Positions 41,758 to 51,834 of a stretch of DNA of 64,000 bases are shown piece after piece. A program made the position numbers and the translations under genes. Origin of the DNA: Pseudo-nitzschia pungens (Eukaryota > Bacillariophyta > Bacillariophyceae > Bacillariales > Bacillariaceae); NCBI GenBank assembly GCA_037355855.1, contig CM074761.1, forward strand, positions 310,001 to 374,000, written 5' to 3'. The notes below the pieces were generated by a model that worked only from the letters and a program-made list of their open reading frames with translations, had not been told where the DNA came from and did no database searches. The first letter of the stretch is position 1, and every line of letters begins with the position of its first letter.

Positions 41758-44700
41758 ATGAGATTCTTCCCATCATTCCTCGTGTTCCTCTTGATTTCCT
41801 GGCTTGCCCAGGCACAGAAAAAGGTTGATCTTCCCAACGAAATTGATCCGAATCTTTTGCTTGATTTTCCTCTTGTTTCTCCGGCTCACAATGAGATTCA
41901 TCAAGACTCTTTGCTTGGTCACCTTGATCCCCAGGAGAATGATTATCAGCTTTCTCAGAATCCCATGAAGTCCAATCCAGTTCGTTCCCTTTTAGTGGTA
42001 GAAAATGATTGTGCTCTCGAGTGTTCAAGTTACGGACGTCCTGTGATCCAAGTTTCGGGTCCTGACTTTCGGAGTCTTATTTCCGATTGCATTGCAACCT
42101 CAAACTGCCCAGGCAGCAATGTTCCTATGAACTGTTGGGATACTTCGGCTGTAACAGACATGTACAGAGCATTTTATCACCAGTCTTCCTTCAATGAGCC
42201 CCTGTATTGCTGGGACACATCAAGTGTTACAAATATGTTTGACACCTTTGCTAATGCTCGGGCTTTCAACCAACCCATTGGATCATGGAACACAGGAAAC
42301 GTCACAGATATGCCATACATGTTCCGCACTGCTACTGCATTCAATCAACCCATTGGATCATGGAACACAGGAAAGGTCACAAATATGCAGGCTATGTTCC
42401 ACACTGCTACTGCATTCAACCAACCCATTGGATCATGGAATACAGGACTGGTCACAGATATGTCATGGATGTTTGAAAAGGCTTCTGCTTTCATCCAGCC
42501 CATTGGATCATGGAACACAGGAAAGGTCACAACTATGCATGCTATGTTTTACTCTAACTTGGCATTCAACCAACCCATTGGATCATGGAACACAGGAAAC
42601 GTCACAGATATGTCATACATGTTCCACACTGCTACTGCATTCAACCAACCCATTGGATCATGGAACACAGGAAATGTGGCAAATATGAATGACGTGTTCC
42701 GCAGTGCTACTGCATTCAACCAACCCATTGGATCATGGAACACAGGAAAGGTCACAAATATGCAGGCTATGTTCCACACTGCTACTGCATTCAACCAACC
42801 CATTGGATCATGGAATACAGGACTGGTCACAGATATGTCATGGATGTTTGAAAAGGCTTCTGCTTTCATCCAGCCCATTGGATCATGGAACACAGGAAAG
42901 GTCACAACTATGCATGCTATGTTTTACTCTAACTTGGCATTCAACCAACCCATTGGATCATGGAACACAGGAAACGTCACAGATATGTCATACATGTTCC
43001 ACACTGCTACTGCATTCAACCAACCCATTGGATCATGGAATACAGGACTGGTCACAGATATGTCACACATGTTCAACACTGCTACTGCATTCAACCAACC
43101 CATTGGTTCCTGGGATACATCAAGTGTGACAAGTATGAATAGTATGTTTTACCAGGCTTCTGCTTTCAACCAATGCCTGGGCTCGTGGCCATCTAACGTG
43201 CTTTCTCATGTCACAGTTACAGACATGTTATTGGGCACTGCATGTCCTGTTCCTGGTACACCATCAGTGAGCGACGAAACATGGTGTCAGGACTCAACTG
43301 ATGCATGCATTAATTGTGCTACCGAGTGTTCAAGTTATGTACGTCCTGTGATCGATGTTTCGGGTTCTGACTTGCAGAGCCTTATTTCTAATTGCATTTC
43401 AAGCACAAACTGCCCATACAGCAATGTTCCTATGAACTGTTGGAATACTTCAGCCGTAACAGACATGTACCGAGCATTTTATTCCAAGTCTGCCTTCAAT
43501 GAGCCCCTGTATTGCTGGGATACATCAAGTGTGACAAGTATGAAACATATGTTTATACAAGCTTCTGCTTTCAACCAACCCATTGGATCATGGAACACAG
43601 GAAAGGTCACATCTATGAATGCTATGTTTTTTTTATCTGGGGCATTCAACCAACCTATTGGGTCATGGAACACAGGACTGGTCACAGATATGTCATTAAT
43701 ATTTGACAAGAATTATCCTTTCAACCAACCCATTGGTTCCTGGGATACATCAAATGTGACAAATATGCGTGCTATGTTTGTAGAATCTGCTTTCAACCAA
43801 CCCATTGGATCATGGAACACAGGAAATGTGGCAAATATGCATGACGTGTTCCGCAGTGCTACTGCATTCAACCAACCCATTGGATCATGGAACACAGGAA
43901 AGGTCACAAATATGTTTGACATGTTTCACACTGCTACTGCATTCAACCAACCCATTGGATCATGGAACACAGGAAAGGTCACAAGTATGCATCAGATGTT
44001 CCGCACTGCTACTGCATTCAACCAACCCATTGGTTCCTGGGATACATCAAGTGTGACAAGTATGAATAGTATGTTTTACCAGGCTTCTGCTTTCAACCAA
44101 TGCCTGGGCTCGTGGCCATCTAACGTGCTTTCTCATGTCACAGTTACAGACATGTTATTGGGCACTGCATGTCCTGTTCCGGGTACACCATCACTATCTG
44201 CTGACACATGGTGTCAGGACTCAAATGATTTATGTTTTGATCCCAGCATGGCACCCAGCAACGTGCCAAGTGTGTTCCCAAGCATGAAGCCCAGTATGAA
44301 GCCCAGTAATACTCCAAGTGGTATCCCCAGTGGCATTCCCAGTTATGTGCCAAGCACAATCCCAAGCAATGTTCCCAGCTTCAAGCCAAGCATGGTCCCC
44401 AGCATGATCCCAAGCTACTATTGTGATGCAATCTGTGGCAATTCACGTCCAAAGATAACAACCAGTGGTGCTTCATTTCGGGATCAATTGAAGCAATGTG
44501 TGAATGATGTTATTTGCCCAGAAAATAAACCAGTGAAGTGCTGGGATGTCTCAGGTGTAGCAAACATGGGTTATGCATTTTATGGATTAAACACCTTCAA
44601 TGAACCTTTGGACTGTTGGGATGTATCGGGAACAATTGGCATGAGCATGATGTTTAGTGGTGCATCTGCTTTCAACCAGTCCATCAATGAATGGAATGTT

Positions 44701-45648
44701 TCTAAAGTCAGGCGTATGAAAGGCATGTTCAAAAATGCACATAATTTTGACCATCCACTAGCCAGCTGGGATGTGTCAAGTGTCACAAAGATGGGACAAA
44801 TGTTTCACAAAGCAAGTAAATTTAACCAAAACCTGAATGCCTGGAATGTAGGGAAAGTCCAAGAGATGGAAGCAATGTTCAAAGATGCTTATCTGTTCAA
44901 CCAGCCACTTGCCAGCTGGGATGTGTCAAGTGTCACAAACATGCACCACATGTTTGCCAGTGGTGGTAAATTCAATGAGCTGCCTCCATTTGAATATCTC
45001 TTCAATCAACCTATATCTGCATGGGATGTATCGAGTGTACGAAACATGGATTCTATGTTCAGAAGCGCAAATTATTTTAACCAGCCACTCTCAAACTGGA
45101 CGGTGTCAAAGGTCACAAAAATGACTAGGATGTTTGAGGCAACAAAGAATTTCAACCAGCCCCTGGATGCATGGGATGTCTCCAACGTCAAAACCATGGT
45201 AGCAATGTTTCGTGGATGTGACAACTTCAACCAGATACTCTCCAGCTGGAATGTTACTGGTGTCACAAGCATGACACAAATGTTTGCATCTGCTGTGCTG
45301 TTCAATCAAGATCTTAGTGTTTGGAATGTGGGCAGTGTACAATGGATGCCAGGAATGTTCTGGAATGCATCTTCCTTCAATCAATGCTTGGATACATGGG
45401 CTACCAAGACTCCTGCAGATATTAAGGTTGCCAAAATGTTTCTGGGTAGTTCTTGCCCTAGTGCTCAGAATCCAAATCCATCCGCTGGACCATGGTGTCA
45501 ATTTGACTGCACTTCCTCTGGCATTGGCAGGAACCGTCACCTTGAAGAGGTTGTAACCACTGAAAATGATGTTGAGCTGGGAGCCAGTGCATCTTTTTTG
45601 AGTGGTGTGGGTGCCTTGTTGCTTTCAGTTTGCCTTTCATTGATATGA
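41758..45648 (+). CDS. BspA-like (DUF285) surface repeat protein, 1296 residues
   Basis: Large predicted cell-surface protein, possibly adhesive, as proposed for BspA repeat proteins. The signal peptide is MRFFPSFLVFLLISWLAQA. Three modules each start with a Cys cap (about residues 84, 519 and 887; ECSSYGRPVIQVSG, ECSSYVRPVIDVSG, ICGNSRPKITTSG) and continue as 25-residue repeats of the form FNQPIGSWNTGNVTDM-x-x-M. Modules 1 and 2 each end in a near-identical CLGSWPSNVLSH segment. A Pro/Ser/Met linker (about 830-887, KPSMKPSNTPSG type) separates modules 2 and 3. The last 20 residues are hydrophobic (FLSGVGALLLSVCLSLI) after a small-residue site, resembling a GPI-anchor signal. The frame is intact, although within module 1 a 375-bp unit is duplicated. 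Confidence 0.9.
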   Translation: MRFFPSFLVFLLISWLAQAQKKVDLPNEIDPNLLLDFPLVSPAHNEIHQDSLLGHLDPQENDYQLSQNPMKSNPVRSLLVVENDCALECSSYGRPVIQVSGPDFRSLISDCIATSNCPGSNVPMNCWDTSAVTDMYRAFYHQSSFNEPLYCWDTSSVTNMFDTFANARAFNQPIGSWNTGNVTDMPYMFRTATAFNQPIGSWNTGKVTNMQAMFHTATAFNQPIGSWNTGLVTDMSWMFEKASAFIQPIGSWNTGKVTTMHAMFYSNLAFNQPIGSWNTGNVTDMSYMFHTATAFNQPIGSWNTGNVANMNDVFRSATAFNQPIGSWNTGKVTNMQAMFHTATAFNQPIGSWNTGLVTDMSWMFEKASAFIQPIGSWNTGKVTTMHAMFYSNLAFNQPIGSWNTGNVTDMSYMFHTATAFNQPIGSWNTGLVTDMSHMFNTATAFNQPIGSWDTSSVTSMNSMFYQASAFNQCLGSWPSNVLSHVTVTDMLLGTACPVPGTPSVSDETWCQDSTDACINCATECSSYVRPVIDVSGSDLQSLISNCISSTNCPYSNVPMNCWNTSAVTDMYRAFYSKSAFNEPLYCWDTSSVTSMKHMFIQASAFNQPIGSWNTGKVTSMNAMFFLSGAFNQPIGSWNTGLVTDMSLIFDKNYPFNQPIGSWDTSNVTNMRAMFVESAFNQPIGSWNTGNVANMHDVFRSATAFNQPIGSWNTGKVTNMFDMFHTATAFNQPIGSWNTGKVTSMHQMFRTATAFNQPIGSWDTSSVTSMNSMFYQASAFNQCLGSWPSNVLSHVTVTDMLLGTACPVPGTPSLSADTWCQDSNDLCFDPSMAPSNVPSVFPSMKPSMKPSNTPSGIPSGIPSYVPSTIPSNVPSFKPSMVPSMIPSYYCDAICGNSRPKITTSGASFRDQLKQCVNDVICPENKPVKCWDVSGVANMGYAFYGLNTFNEPLDCWDVSGTIGMSMMFSGASAFNQSINEWNVSKVRRMKGMFKNAHNFDHPLASWDVSSVTKMGQMFHKASKFNQNLNAWNVGKVQEMEAMFKDAYLFNQPLASWDVSSVTNMHHMFASGGKFNELPPFEYLFNQPISAWDVSSVRNMDSMFRSANYFNQPLSNWTVSKVTKMTRMFEATKNFNQPLDAWDVSNVKTMVAMFRGCDNFNQILSSWNVTGVTSMTQMFASAVLFNQDLSVWNVGSVQWMPGMFWNASSFNQCLDTWATKTPADIKVAKMFLGSSCPSAQNPNPSAGPWCQFDCTSSGIGRNRHLEEVVTTENDVELGASASFLSGVGALLLSVCLSLI

Positions 45649-46215
45649 GACACTGTGTTGCTGGTGCTCATGATGATGAATATCTTTCGGAAGATCTCCC
45701 TCAGAAGTATGAGTTTCGATGCTGAATCTGTTCCATACTGTTATTGGACTATATATAGTCATCATACAAGTTATAATAATAGAAATATATTTATTGCTTT
45801 ACTGCTCAGTTGACGATTCGATACTTTTTGAGACCAATATATGAATTTGATACTAATGTAGAATTTGACTCGAACTTTTATATTCTATGTTCATTTCCCT
45901 CGCAATTACTCCGAACAGGCCATTCACGATTGAATATCGTAGATTCTTGCAAAAAATCTATCACTATTTAAATTGAAACTGAATAGTAAATTATTTCCTT
46001 GACAATAGTATAGCCATTGAAACTTAATGCTTCGAGTCTCTGTTTTCCATATTAGTCTACTGCCAATTTGGCAGCATATTCTTGTGCGTTGGATTCGTTC
46101 GTGGCAAAGGACTGATCATCGTCTTGGACTCTTGGAGAATAATCCATCATGGTTTCATGCTGTGGGTAATATCGGTATCAAGGAATGGAAACAAGGGGAC
46201 TAGTATCGTCCAGAT
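45649..46215. other. Intergenic, AT-rich
   Basis: This is the 3' flank of two convergent genes. No gene or repeat was recognised. Confidence 0.4.
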
Positions 46216-47898
46216 TCAGAGCAGTAGAATCATGAATGGTGTCCAGTGTCGTCTCACGAGACGTTCCATTTCCTGTATCATTTCTCCTACGATCTCCTTC
46301 GGCATAGTTTCGGTGCATTCGAGCAGCACGCAGTGCTGACAACCGATCCAACATGGCTTGCTTTTGTGAATCGCGTTGTTGTCGTTTCGATTTTGTGACG
46401 ACAAGGATGAGGAGGGAGATGTCAATGTGGACAGAGACGTACTGAGATGGAACGCGGGTCTTATCCTTGACAGGATTGAGGTGACGCAACGCGACGCCAT
46501 TGCATGCTCTTCTCCGTTATTCTGTACTACTGGTGTTGTAGCTCGATGGTGAGGGGAACTGTGGAAACGACGTTCCCAATGCTTGAATCCGTCCTGCTGA
46601 TCCGGTAGCAATCCATATGATGCCTGTTCGTTCCCGCTCCAAAATCCATTAGGTCTCCTGGAGTGATCGAGCCCTCTTGAATGATTACTTCCACTGTTCA
46701 CACCAGCGTTGGGTTCTACTCCTTTTGAGTGATGGATGACCTCCTCTTCGTCATCTGGACCTCCTTTTGGGTGATGGATGGCCTCCTGTTCATCATCTGA
46801 AAGGCCTACGTAAATGTTGCCTCTCAGAGGTGACATAGGATTGGTCTTACCAAAAAATCCTGGTGGGTGTTTTTTCTGTTGTTGTTGATGTTGCTGTTGA
46901 AAGTTCTGGAGATTTCCCCGGTTGGCACGACGGTTGAGGAGCGTGCGTTGTCGGCTCAAGAGCATTTTATGGCGTGATTCCATAATAGCAGGATAGTTTT
47001 CGTGGAATGGAGAAGGCATGGGAGGCACGGACTCCGGCTTTGAGCCCGGTGGCGTTGCTTGCAATTCCATTGGATCCCTTGCATTGCTCACATTGTTTGG
47101 ACTCTGTCGTTGTTCGCGTGATGGATCGTGATCCGTTTCCATTGAGGGAGGGCGGAGTGGGGTTGCAGACGCAGGCTGCTCATGCTGTTGCTGGATGGGC
47201 CAGTGCCGAGGTTTGTCTTTGACGCTCAATGTAGGGGGTGCTTGTGAACCAGGTGATTGAAGGATTGACATATCTACTACCGCTCGTGGTTTGTCCGTTG
47301 ATCGGCTGGTGGTCTCGGAAGTGTCATGCACCTGTCCAATACCATCCTCGGATCTATTCAACAGGTTGAGTTGTTGAATTTCCTCATAAAAACGGTCTGC
47401 GGATCGGCTGGATCTAGATCTCTGTATATCTCGATACGACCGTTCCGAGGATCTCCCGGATCGTTCCAGAGCCCCGAATGCCTGACGAGAAGAGTTGATT
47501 GAATGGCTCGACCGATTTGAAGAGTCCATTGACACGAGAGGACTGCTGCCAGATCGGGAAGATCTCGAGGACGATTCGAATACTTGTTCGCTGGGGCTTT
47601 CTATCGATGGAATAAAGGGACCCAACGGAGTCCGAGCGGTTCCAATTGATCGAGGGGATTTGTACGGCGAGTCCACGCCATCCTCGGAGGTGCTCATCGA
47701 TCGATTGGATCTGTTTGGGGGGCTCTGAAAGATCGTGTGGATTTTGTACGAGGCTTTGAGTTTTGAGTTTCTCAATCGTTTAATCACACTACCATCACCG
47801 CCGTCATTGAGATCCGCTCCCAATAGACTCATGTCATTATTTCTGGGCTGATGGCCCTTTAGAACAACAACTGAATTGTACAAGTTCGTCGCCGCCAT
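46216..47898 (-). CDS. Ser-rich disordered protein of unknown function
   Basis: I recognise no family. The 560-residue frame is rich in Ser, Arg, Pro and Gln with clusters such as SSRSSRSGSS and RSSRSADRFYEE. It has a polyGln stretch near residue 335 and a tandem 16-residue duplication (AIHHPKGGPDDEEEV, then VIHHSKG) near 370-390. It is probably mostly unstructured. No signal peptide is seen. Upstream of the first Met (47898) the frame stays open as YEIWEKLEMAATNLYNS, and a gag-like remnant lies directly upstream on the same strand, so the N-terminus could derive from it. Near the C-terminus another frame (46489 down to 46178) has better-looking content (QAMLDRLSALRAARMHR), so a last intron or frameshift is possible. 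Confidence 0.5.
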   Translation of the reverse strand: MAATNLYNSVVVLKGHQPRNNDMSLLGADLNDGGDGSVIKRLRNSKLKASYKIHTIFQSPPNRSNRSMSTSEDGVDSPYKSPRSIGTARTPLGPFIPSIESPSEQVFESSSRSSRSGSSPLVSMDSSNRSSHSINSSRQAFGALERSGRSSERSYRDIQRSRSSRSADRFYEEIQQLNLLNRSEDGIGQVHDTSETTSRSTDKPRAVVDMSILQSPGSQAPPTLSVKDKPRHWPIQQQHEQPASATPLRPPSMETDHDPSREQRQSPNNVSNARDPMELQATPPGSKPESVPPMPSPFHENYPAIMESRHKMLLSRQRTLLNRRANRGNLQNFQQQHQQQQKKHPPGFFGKTNPMSPLRGNIYVGLSDDEQEAIHHPKGGPDDEEEVIHHSKGVEPNAGVNSGSNHSRGLDHSRRPNGFWSGNEQASYGLLPDQQDGFKHWERRFHSSPHHRATTPVVQNNGEEHAMASRCVTSILSRIRPAFHLSTSLSTLTSPSSSLSSQNRNDNNAIHKSKPCWIGCQHCVLLECTETMPKEIVGEMIQEMERLVRRHWTPFMILLL

Positions 47899-47934
47899 CT
47901 CCAGTTTCTCCCAAATCTCATATATGGATGTATC

Positions 47935-48557
47935 TGCGTCTGTAGATCATTTAACTTGGTCGCCAATCAGATCACAAGGTACTGCGGAACTCCACTGAGT
48001 AGTGTCGCAAATAACTCATCTTCTGTTGGTTTGATTGTCTTGTACTGGTATTTTTGCATCAGTCCAAACAATCACTCAAAAATTTTCTTCGGAGGATCCA
48101 ATGCCCCCATCGTAACTGCCTTTCGATCCCTATCCAGTTGAATCCTGTCAGCTGTATCAGTCCGTCTGTACAACTTGAACAACTCCTCAAAGATTTGATG
48201 GACTCGTCCTCTTGGCCACTTGCGGACTGTTACCGCATTTTCTTCTGCTGTTGCTCCCCTATCCATCTTGGACTTCTCAATTATGGCATACCCCGTATTG
48301 TTGTTGTGGAATGCTGTATATAAATCATTCAGAGCTTTGGTGTGCTTTCTCAACGCCCTCCGTTGCTCCTTCGGCATAGAGGCATATGCTGCTGCTTCAC
48401 CATCGCTTGGTAGATCTGGATGTGGCTCCGAACTCACCAACTCTTGGTACTTGCTCCTGCTTGCATGAGCTAGGAATTGTCTGAACCATCCTTCAAAATC
48501 CACGTCTCCTGTGTTCGTCAACTTGGGAATATACCTCAGCCCCATGCTGCTCGTCAC
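47935..48557 (-). pseudogene. Retrotransposon gag-like remnant
   Basis: The minus-strand frame from MTSSMGLRYIPKL resembles the gag/UBN2-like N-terminal region of diatom Copia-type elements: FEGWFRQFLAHASRSKYQEL, then KMDRGATAEENAV, GRVHQIFEELFKLY and DRIQLDRDRKAV. After a first TGA the same frame continues with matching content (FGLMQKYQYKTIKPTEDELF, LLSGVPQYLVI), then hits a second TGA. No protease, integrase, reverse transcriptase or LTRs are seen nearby, so this is an isolated, inactivated fragment. The family call is by resemblance to remembered gag patterns and is moderate. Confidence 0.55.
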
Positions 48558-48686
48558 TTCGCTCCGTCAACTCTTTTGACTTCTCATGTAATATTGCTTG
48601 CTGTCCGATAACACCACGGTGCAGCTGCTTTTCGTCGATCGTCCGATAACGACACGCGACGTCGACTTCTTTCCTTCTCCCTTTTT
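48558..48686. other. Spacer upstream of gag remnant
   Basis: Contains repeats such as TGTCCGATAACA and CGTCCGATAACGACACG that relate to the array that follows. Confidence 0.3.
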
Positions 48687-49483
48687 CAATCGTATCCGTT
48701 TCCGCCGATAGATCCTTTCTGTTATTCAATCGTATTCGTCTCCGCGAATAGATCCTTGTGCTTCTTGTTTTCTTTGCGATTGTTCGTTGAATCAAATCGC
48801 CTGCAAGACCAAATTCCATTACGTTGGTCCAATATCTTTCTTTTGTTGTTTCGTTTCTTCTTCTTTCGCGATTGTTCGTCGTTGAATCAAATCGCCTGCA
48901 AGACCAAATTCTTTTCGTTGGTCCAAATGTACTTTCTATGTCGTCCGACAACAACACGAGACGACGCATTCTTCTTATATTCTTCCGATCGTATTTGACT
49001 CCGCAAATAGTACCGAAGTACTTGGGGCTCCCCAAATAGATCCAATCGTATTCGAACTCCGCGAATAGATCCCTGTGACTGATCAGGTCACCTGCAAGAC
49101 CGGCTTCTTGTTGTTGTTGCTCCCTTGGTCCACTCAATCGTATCCACACTTTGGATAGATCCAATCGTATCCGCGCTTTTGCTTTCGGATAGATCAAAAT
49201 CAACAATCGTATTCGTCTCAGCGAATAGATCCTTGTTATTCTTCAATCGTATTCGGCTCTTTCTTCTCCGAATAGATCCTTGAGTGGTTTTGCTGTCAAT
49301 GTACAAGCAGTACTGGGAACCCTGTAGAAAACTATTTCAACCACGACGCACGAAGGCAGTGTGGGACTGGACTGTGTCCAGTGATGAATCGTGTCACGGC
49401 TACAATTTAAAATAATTCTGCAATCGTGTTCTGTATCAACAAATGGATCCCCTGCAATCGTATCCGCGTTTTCGGATAGAGCC
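48687..49483. repeat. Array of short hairpins with covarying stems
   Basis: Nine units, most in the frame CAATCGTA-stem-loop-stem-TAGATCC, start at about 48687, 48727, 48987, 49043, 49135, 49162, 49204, 49244 and 49455. Stem pairs differ but stay complementary: TATTCG/CGAATA (48727, 49043, 49204, 49244), TATTTG/CAAATA (48987), TATCCA/TGGATA (49135), TATCCG/CGGATA (49162, 49455). The 48687 unit has one mismatch. A further unit at 49020-49042 uses TTGGGG/CCCCAA before ATAGATCC. Interspersed are three copies of a second hairpin block, GCCTGCAAGACCAAATTC with TTGGTCC downstream (48800, 48893, 49094; the last diverged). Function unknown; no coding support. Confidence 0.8.
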
Positions 49484-49573
49484 ATCAACACGTTCTCGCC
49501 TCGTGTACCTTACCGTAATTACTGATCTCTCGTCTTTCGAGCGCTCCTCTAACCGAGAAATTCTTCGAAGAAT

Positions 49574-50301
49574 GAGTGATTCCCGAAATACTAATAACAT
49601 ATTTTTAAGTGACATAAAACATGTTAATTTGGATTCCCGAAAAGATAAATCAAATGCCCTTCCACATAAAAAGCTGTAGTGCCGTCTGTACGACTACGAC
49701 TTGACATAAACATAAATCGGAATCGCGCGCCAAAAAAGAATCTTTAGATGCGTGGGTTGGGAGTAGAGAGAGAGTTTTTATTTTCTCAACTAAGATTCCA
49801 GATTCCAAAATAGGCCTTGTCCGTTGAAACTAATCTAGGCTTGTCCGTTGGGCGCGCAATTTTTCTATTATTAGTACTACGTATTGTATTATTTCGGGAA
49901 TCCAAATATGTGTGCACATAAACTATGATTTCATATTACATTATTCGTGACGTGGCACACACAGATCTATGTGCTCACACATAGAAAAATAAGAATCTAT
50001 TAACGGATTTCTCAGAATCTGGAGGTCACATATTTGCCTCCTCCAGATTTTAAGCACCAATTCATATTTTCAAGGAATCTTGAAAACAATAATTGCGCGC
50101 TAAAAATTGTCGATACACGCGCATTCAGGGAATAAAGAGAGCATTTTTTGTTTTTGGAAACAAGATTCCAAATTCTAAAATAGGCCTTCTGCACGCCTGT
50201 CTGTCATCCGTTTTTAATGCATGTCCGTTGGGTGCGCCAAAAACAATGAGGACATTGAATTTAGGTTATGATATTACACATATTAGTTTCGGGAATCACT
50301 C
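49574..50301. mobile_element. Harbinger-related MITE with nested second element
   Basis: 728-bp non-coding element with terminal inverted repeats GAGTGATTCCCGAAA and its complement, flanked by AAT on both sides (3-bp target duplication). The TIRs match those of the 14431-16423 transposon apart from one base in the first 14 (CCCG in place of CCTG). Internal GTCCGTTGGGTGCGCC-type motifs also match that element. Inside it, 49627-49907 has its own 16-bp inverted repeats (ATTTGGATTCCCGAAA), suggesting a nested insertion of a cousin. Confidence 0.75.
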
Positions 50302-50550
50302 AATGTTTGGAGGGCTCTGAAAGATCGTGTTGTTAATTCTGAATCCAAAGTAACCTTACGGTAGATCAATACTTCGTAATTACTTGTAAAACCTTACCGG
50401 TAACCTTACTGAGACGATTATTCCGACCACCGGATTCTCCATTCTCATCTCTTGTTTCCTGTTCTTATATCCACACAAATATCTTCTGTATACGTGTCTA
50501 CTTCAGACCGTATATTTATACTTATTGCACTGTAGACTCGGTACTTAGAA
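50302..50550. other. Intergenic
   Basis: Right after the MITE, a short segment (about 50305-50331, TTTGGAGGGCTCTGAAAGAT) matches part of the Ser-rich gene at about 47718-47744, and may be a captured fragment. No gene. Confidence 0.4.
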
Positions 50551-50740
50551 GTCCTATATTTAGTAACCTTTGTATTCTTCTTCAAGTAATTGGTAATGCC
50601 TCATGTCTCTAGTCCCGGTCATTCATATTCTCACTTCCGCTCCATATTCTATAGTCTTACAAGTAAGGTTACCATGTTCAATAGTCTTACGAAGCATATC
50701 ATACGTGCGTATATCACATCTGAATATCACGTCCAAACAG
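50551..50740 (+). repeat. Dispersed repeat, copy 2 (pair at 39391-39600)
   Basis: Same ordered blocks as copy 1, with an extra GTAAGGTTACC insertion around 50663. Confidence 0.7.
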
Positions 50741-50824
50741 GATCGTCCCGAAGAATCGTCTGCCATGCGACAATTGTACCGGTACATAAGATCGATCTTG
50801 TTGAAGTGCATGATGGTGGTGATG

Positions 50825-51320
50825 TTATTTTTTTACACAAAGAAAAAAAGAGTGAGAACTGAGCTATGGTGGGTTGAGCTGAGCTGAGTTCTCTATCGAG
50901 TTTAAACTGGGACTTGACTCCGTGTCATGTATCTTAATCGTAAGGTTTACTGTAACGCTGTAAATTGTTACAATGTACGTCATAGCGTAGTTGTAATTTC
51001 ATACGTTGCTCTCGCGCTTACTAAGGTTACCTTGCTCGCACTGACTGCAGGGCCAGGTATACGGTTTCAGTACATATCGTCGGCCGTACCCCGCGGCAGT
51101 AGGATGGTAATTACTGTAGCAAACTGTATTCTGTATTCGTTAGCGTACGGCACAGCAACCTTAACCCTGTAACATTTTAGCTACCGGTACGAGATGCTAC
51201 TAAGGGCGTTACAACTAGGTATCTGGAACTGGTACAAATCCTATACAAGGACCAAGCATTCTTTCTGATAGCCTCTCATCGCATCCTGCTGTCAATTAGC
51301 ATTTTGCTAAGCCTCCTGTT
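50825..51320 (+). repeat. Diverged dispersed repeat, copy 1 (pair at 62095-62650)
   Basis: It shares, in the same order with 62095-62650: AAAAAGAGTGA, a GAGCTGAGC run, GGTAT-CGGT-AGTACATAT, CAACC-TAACCCTGTA, TGGTACAAATC, and CTAAGCCTCCTGTTAGC near the end. Divergence is high, with many indels. Confidence 0.5.
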
Positions 51321-51430
51321 AGCACCCTGTAAGCTGCTACCAGGAGCTACTAGTAAGATATGTAGACTCAGTAATTTAACCGGTCAAGTAGTACTATGAT
51401 CCTCCATCATAGTACTAGTACTACTAGTAG

Positions 51431-51834
51431 CATCTTCCATAGCATCTTCCATAGCATCTTCCATAGCATCTTCCATAGCATCTTCCATAGCATCTTCCAT
51501 AGCATCTTCAACAGCATCTTCAACAGCATCTTCAACAGCATCTTCAATAGCATCTTCCATACTTGCATCTTCCATACTTGCATCTTCCATACTTGCATCT
51601 TCCTTCATAGCATCTTCCGTAGCATCTTCCATAGCCATCTTCCATAGCCATCTTCCATAGCCATCTCTCATAGCCATCTCTCATAGCATCTTTCATAGCA
51701 TCTCTCATAGTAGCATCTTCTTTCATAGCATCTTCCTTCATAGCATCTTCCGTAGCATCTTCCATAGCCATCTCTCCTCATAGCCATCTCTCATAGCATC
51801 TCTCATAGTAGCATCTTCTTTCATAGCATACTTG
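51431..51834 (-). repeat. 12-bp minisatellite (CATCTTCCATAG)
   Basis: About 30 units of CATCTTCCATAG and variants (CATCTTCAACAG, CATACTTG-containing). Both strands stay open as peptides SIFH or MEDA. I read them as repeat by-products. Confidence 0.9.

Noticed and set aside
51384..51677. Acidic MEDA-repeat protein
   Set aside because: It is the translation of a 12-bp minisatellite; both strands are open.
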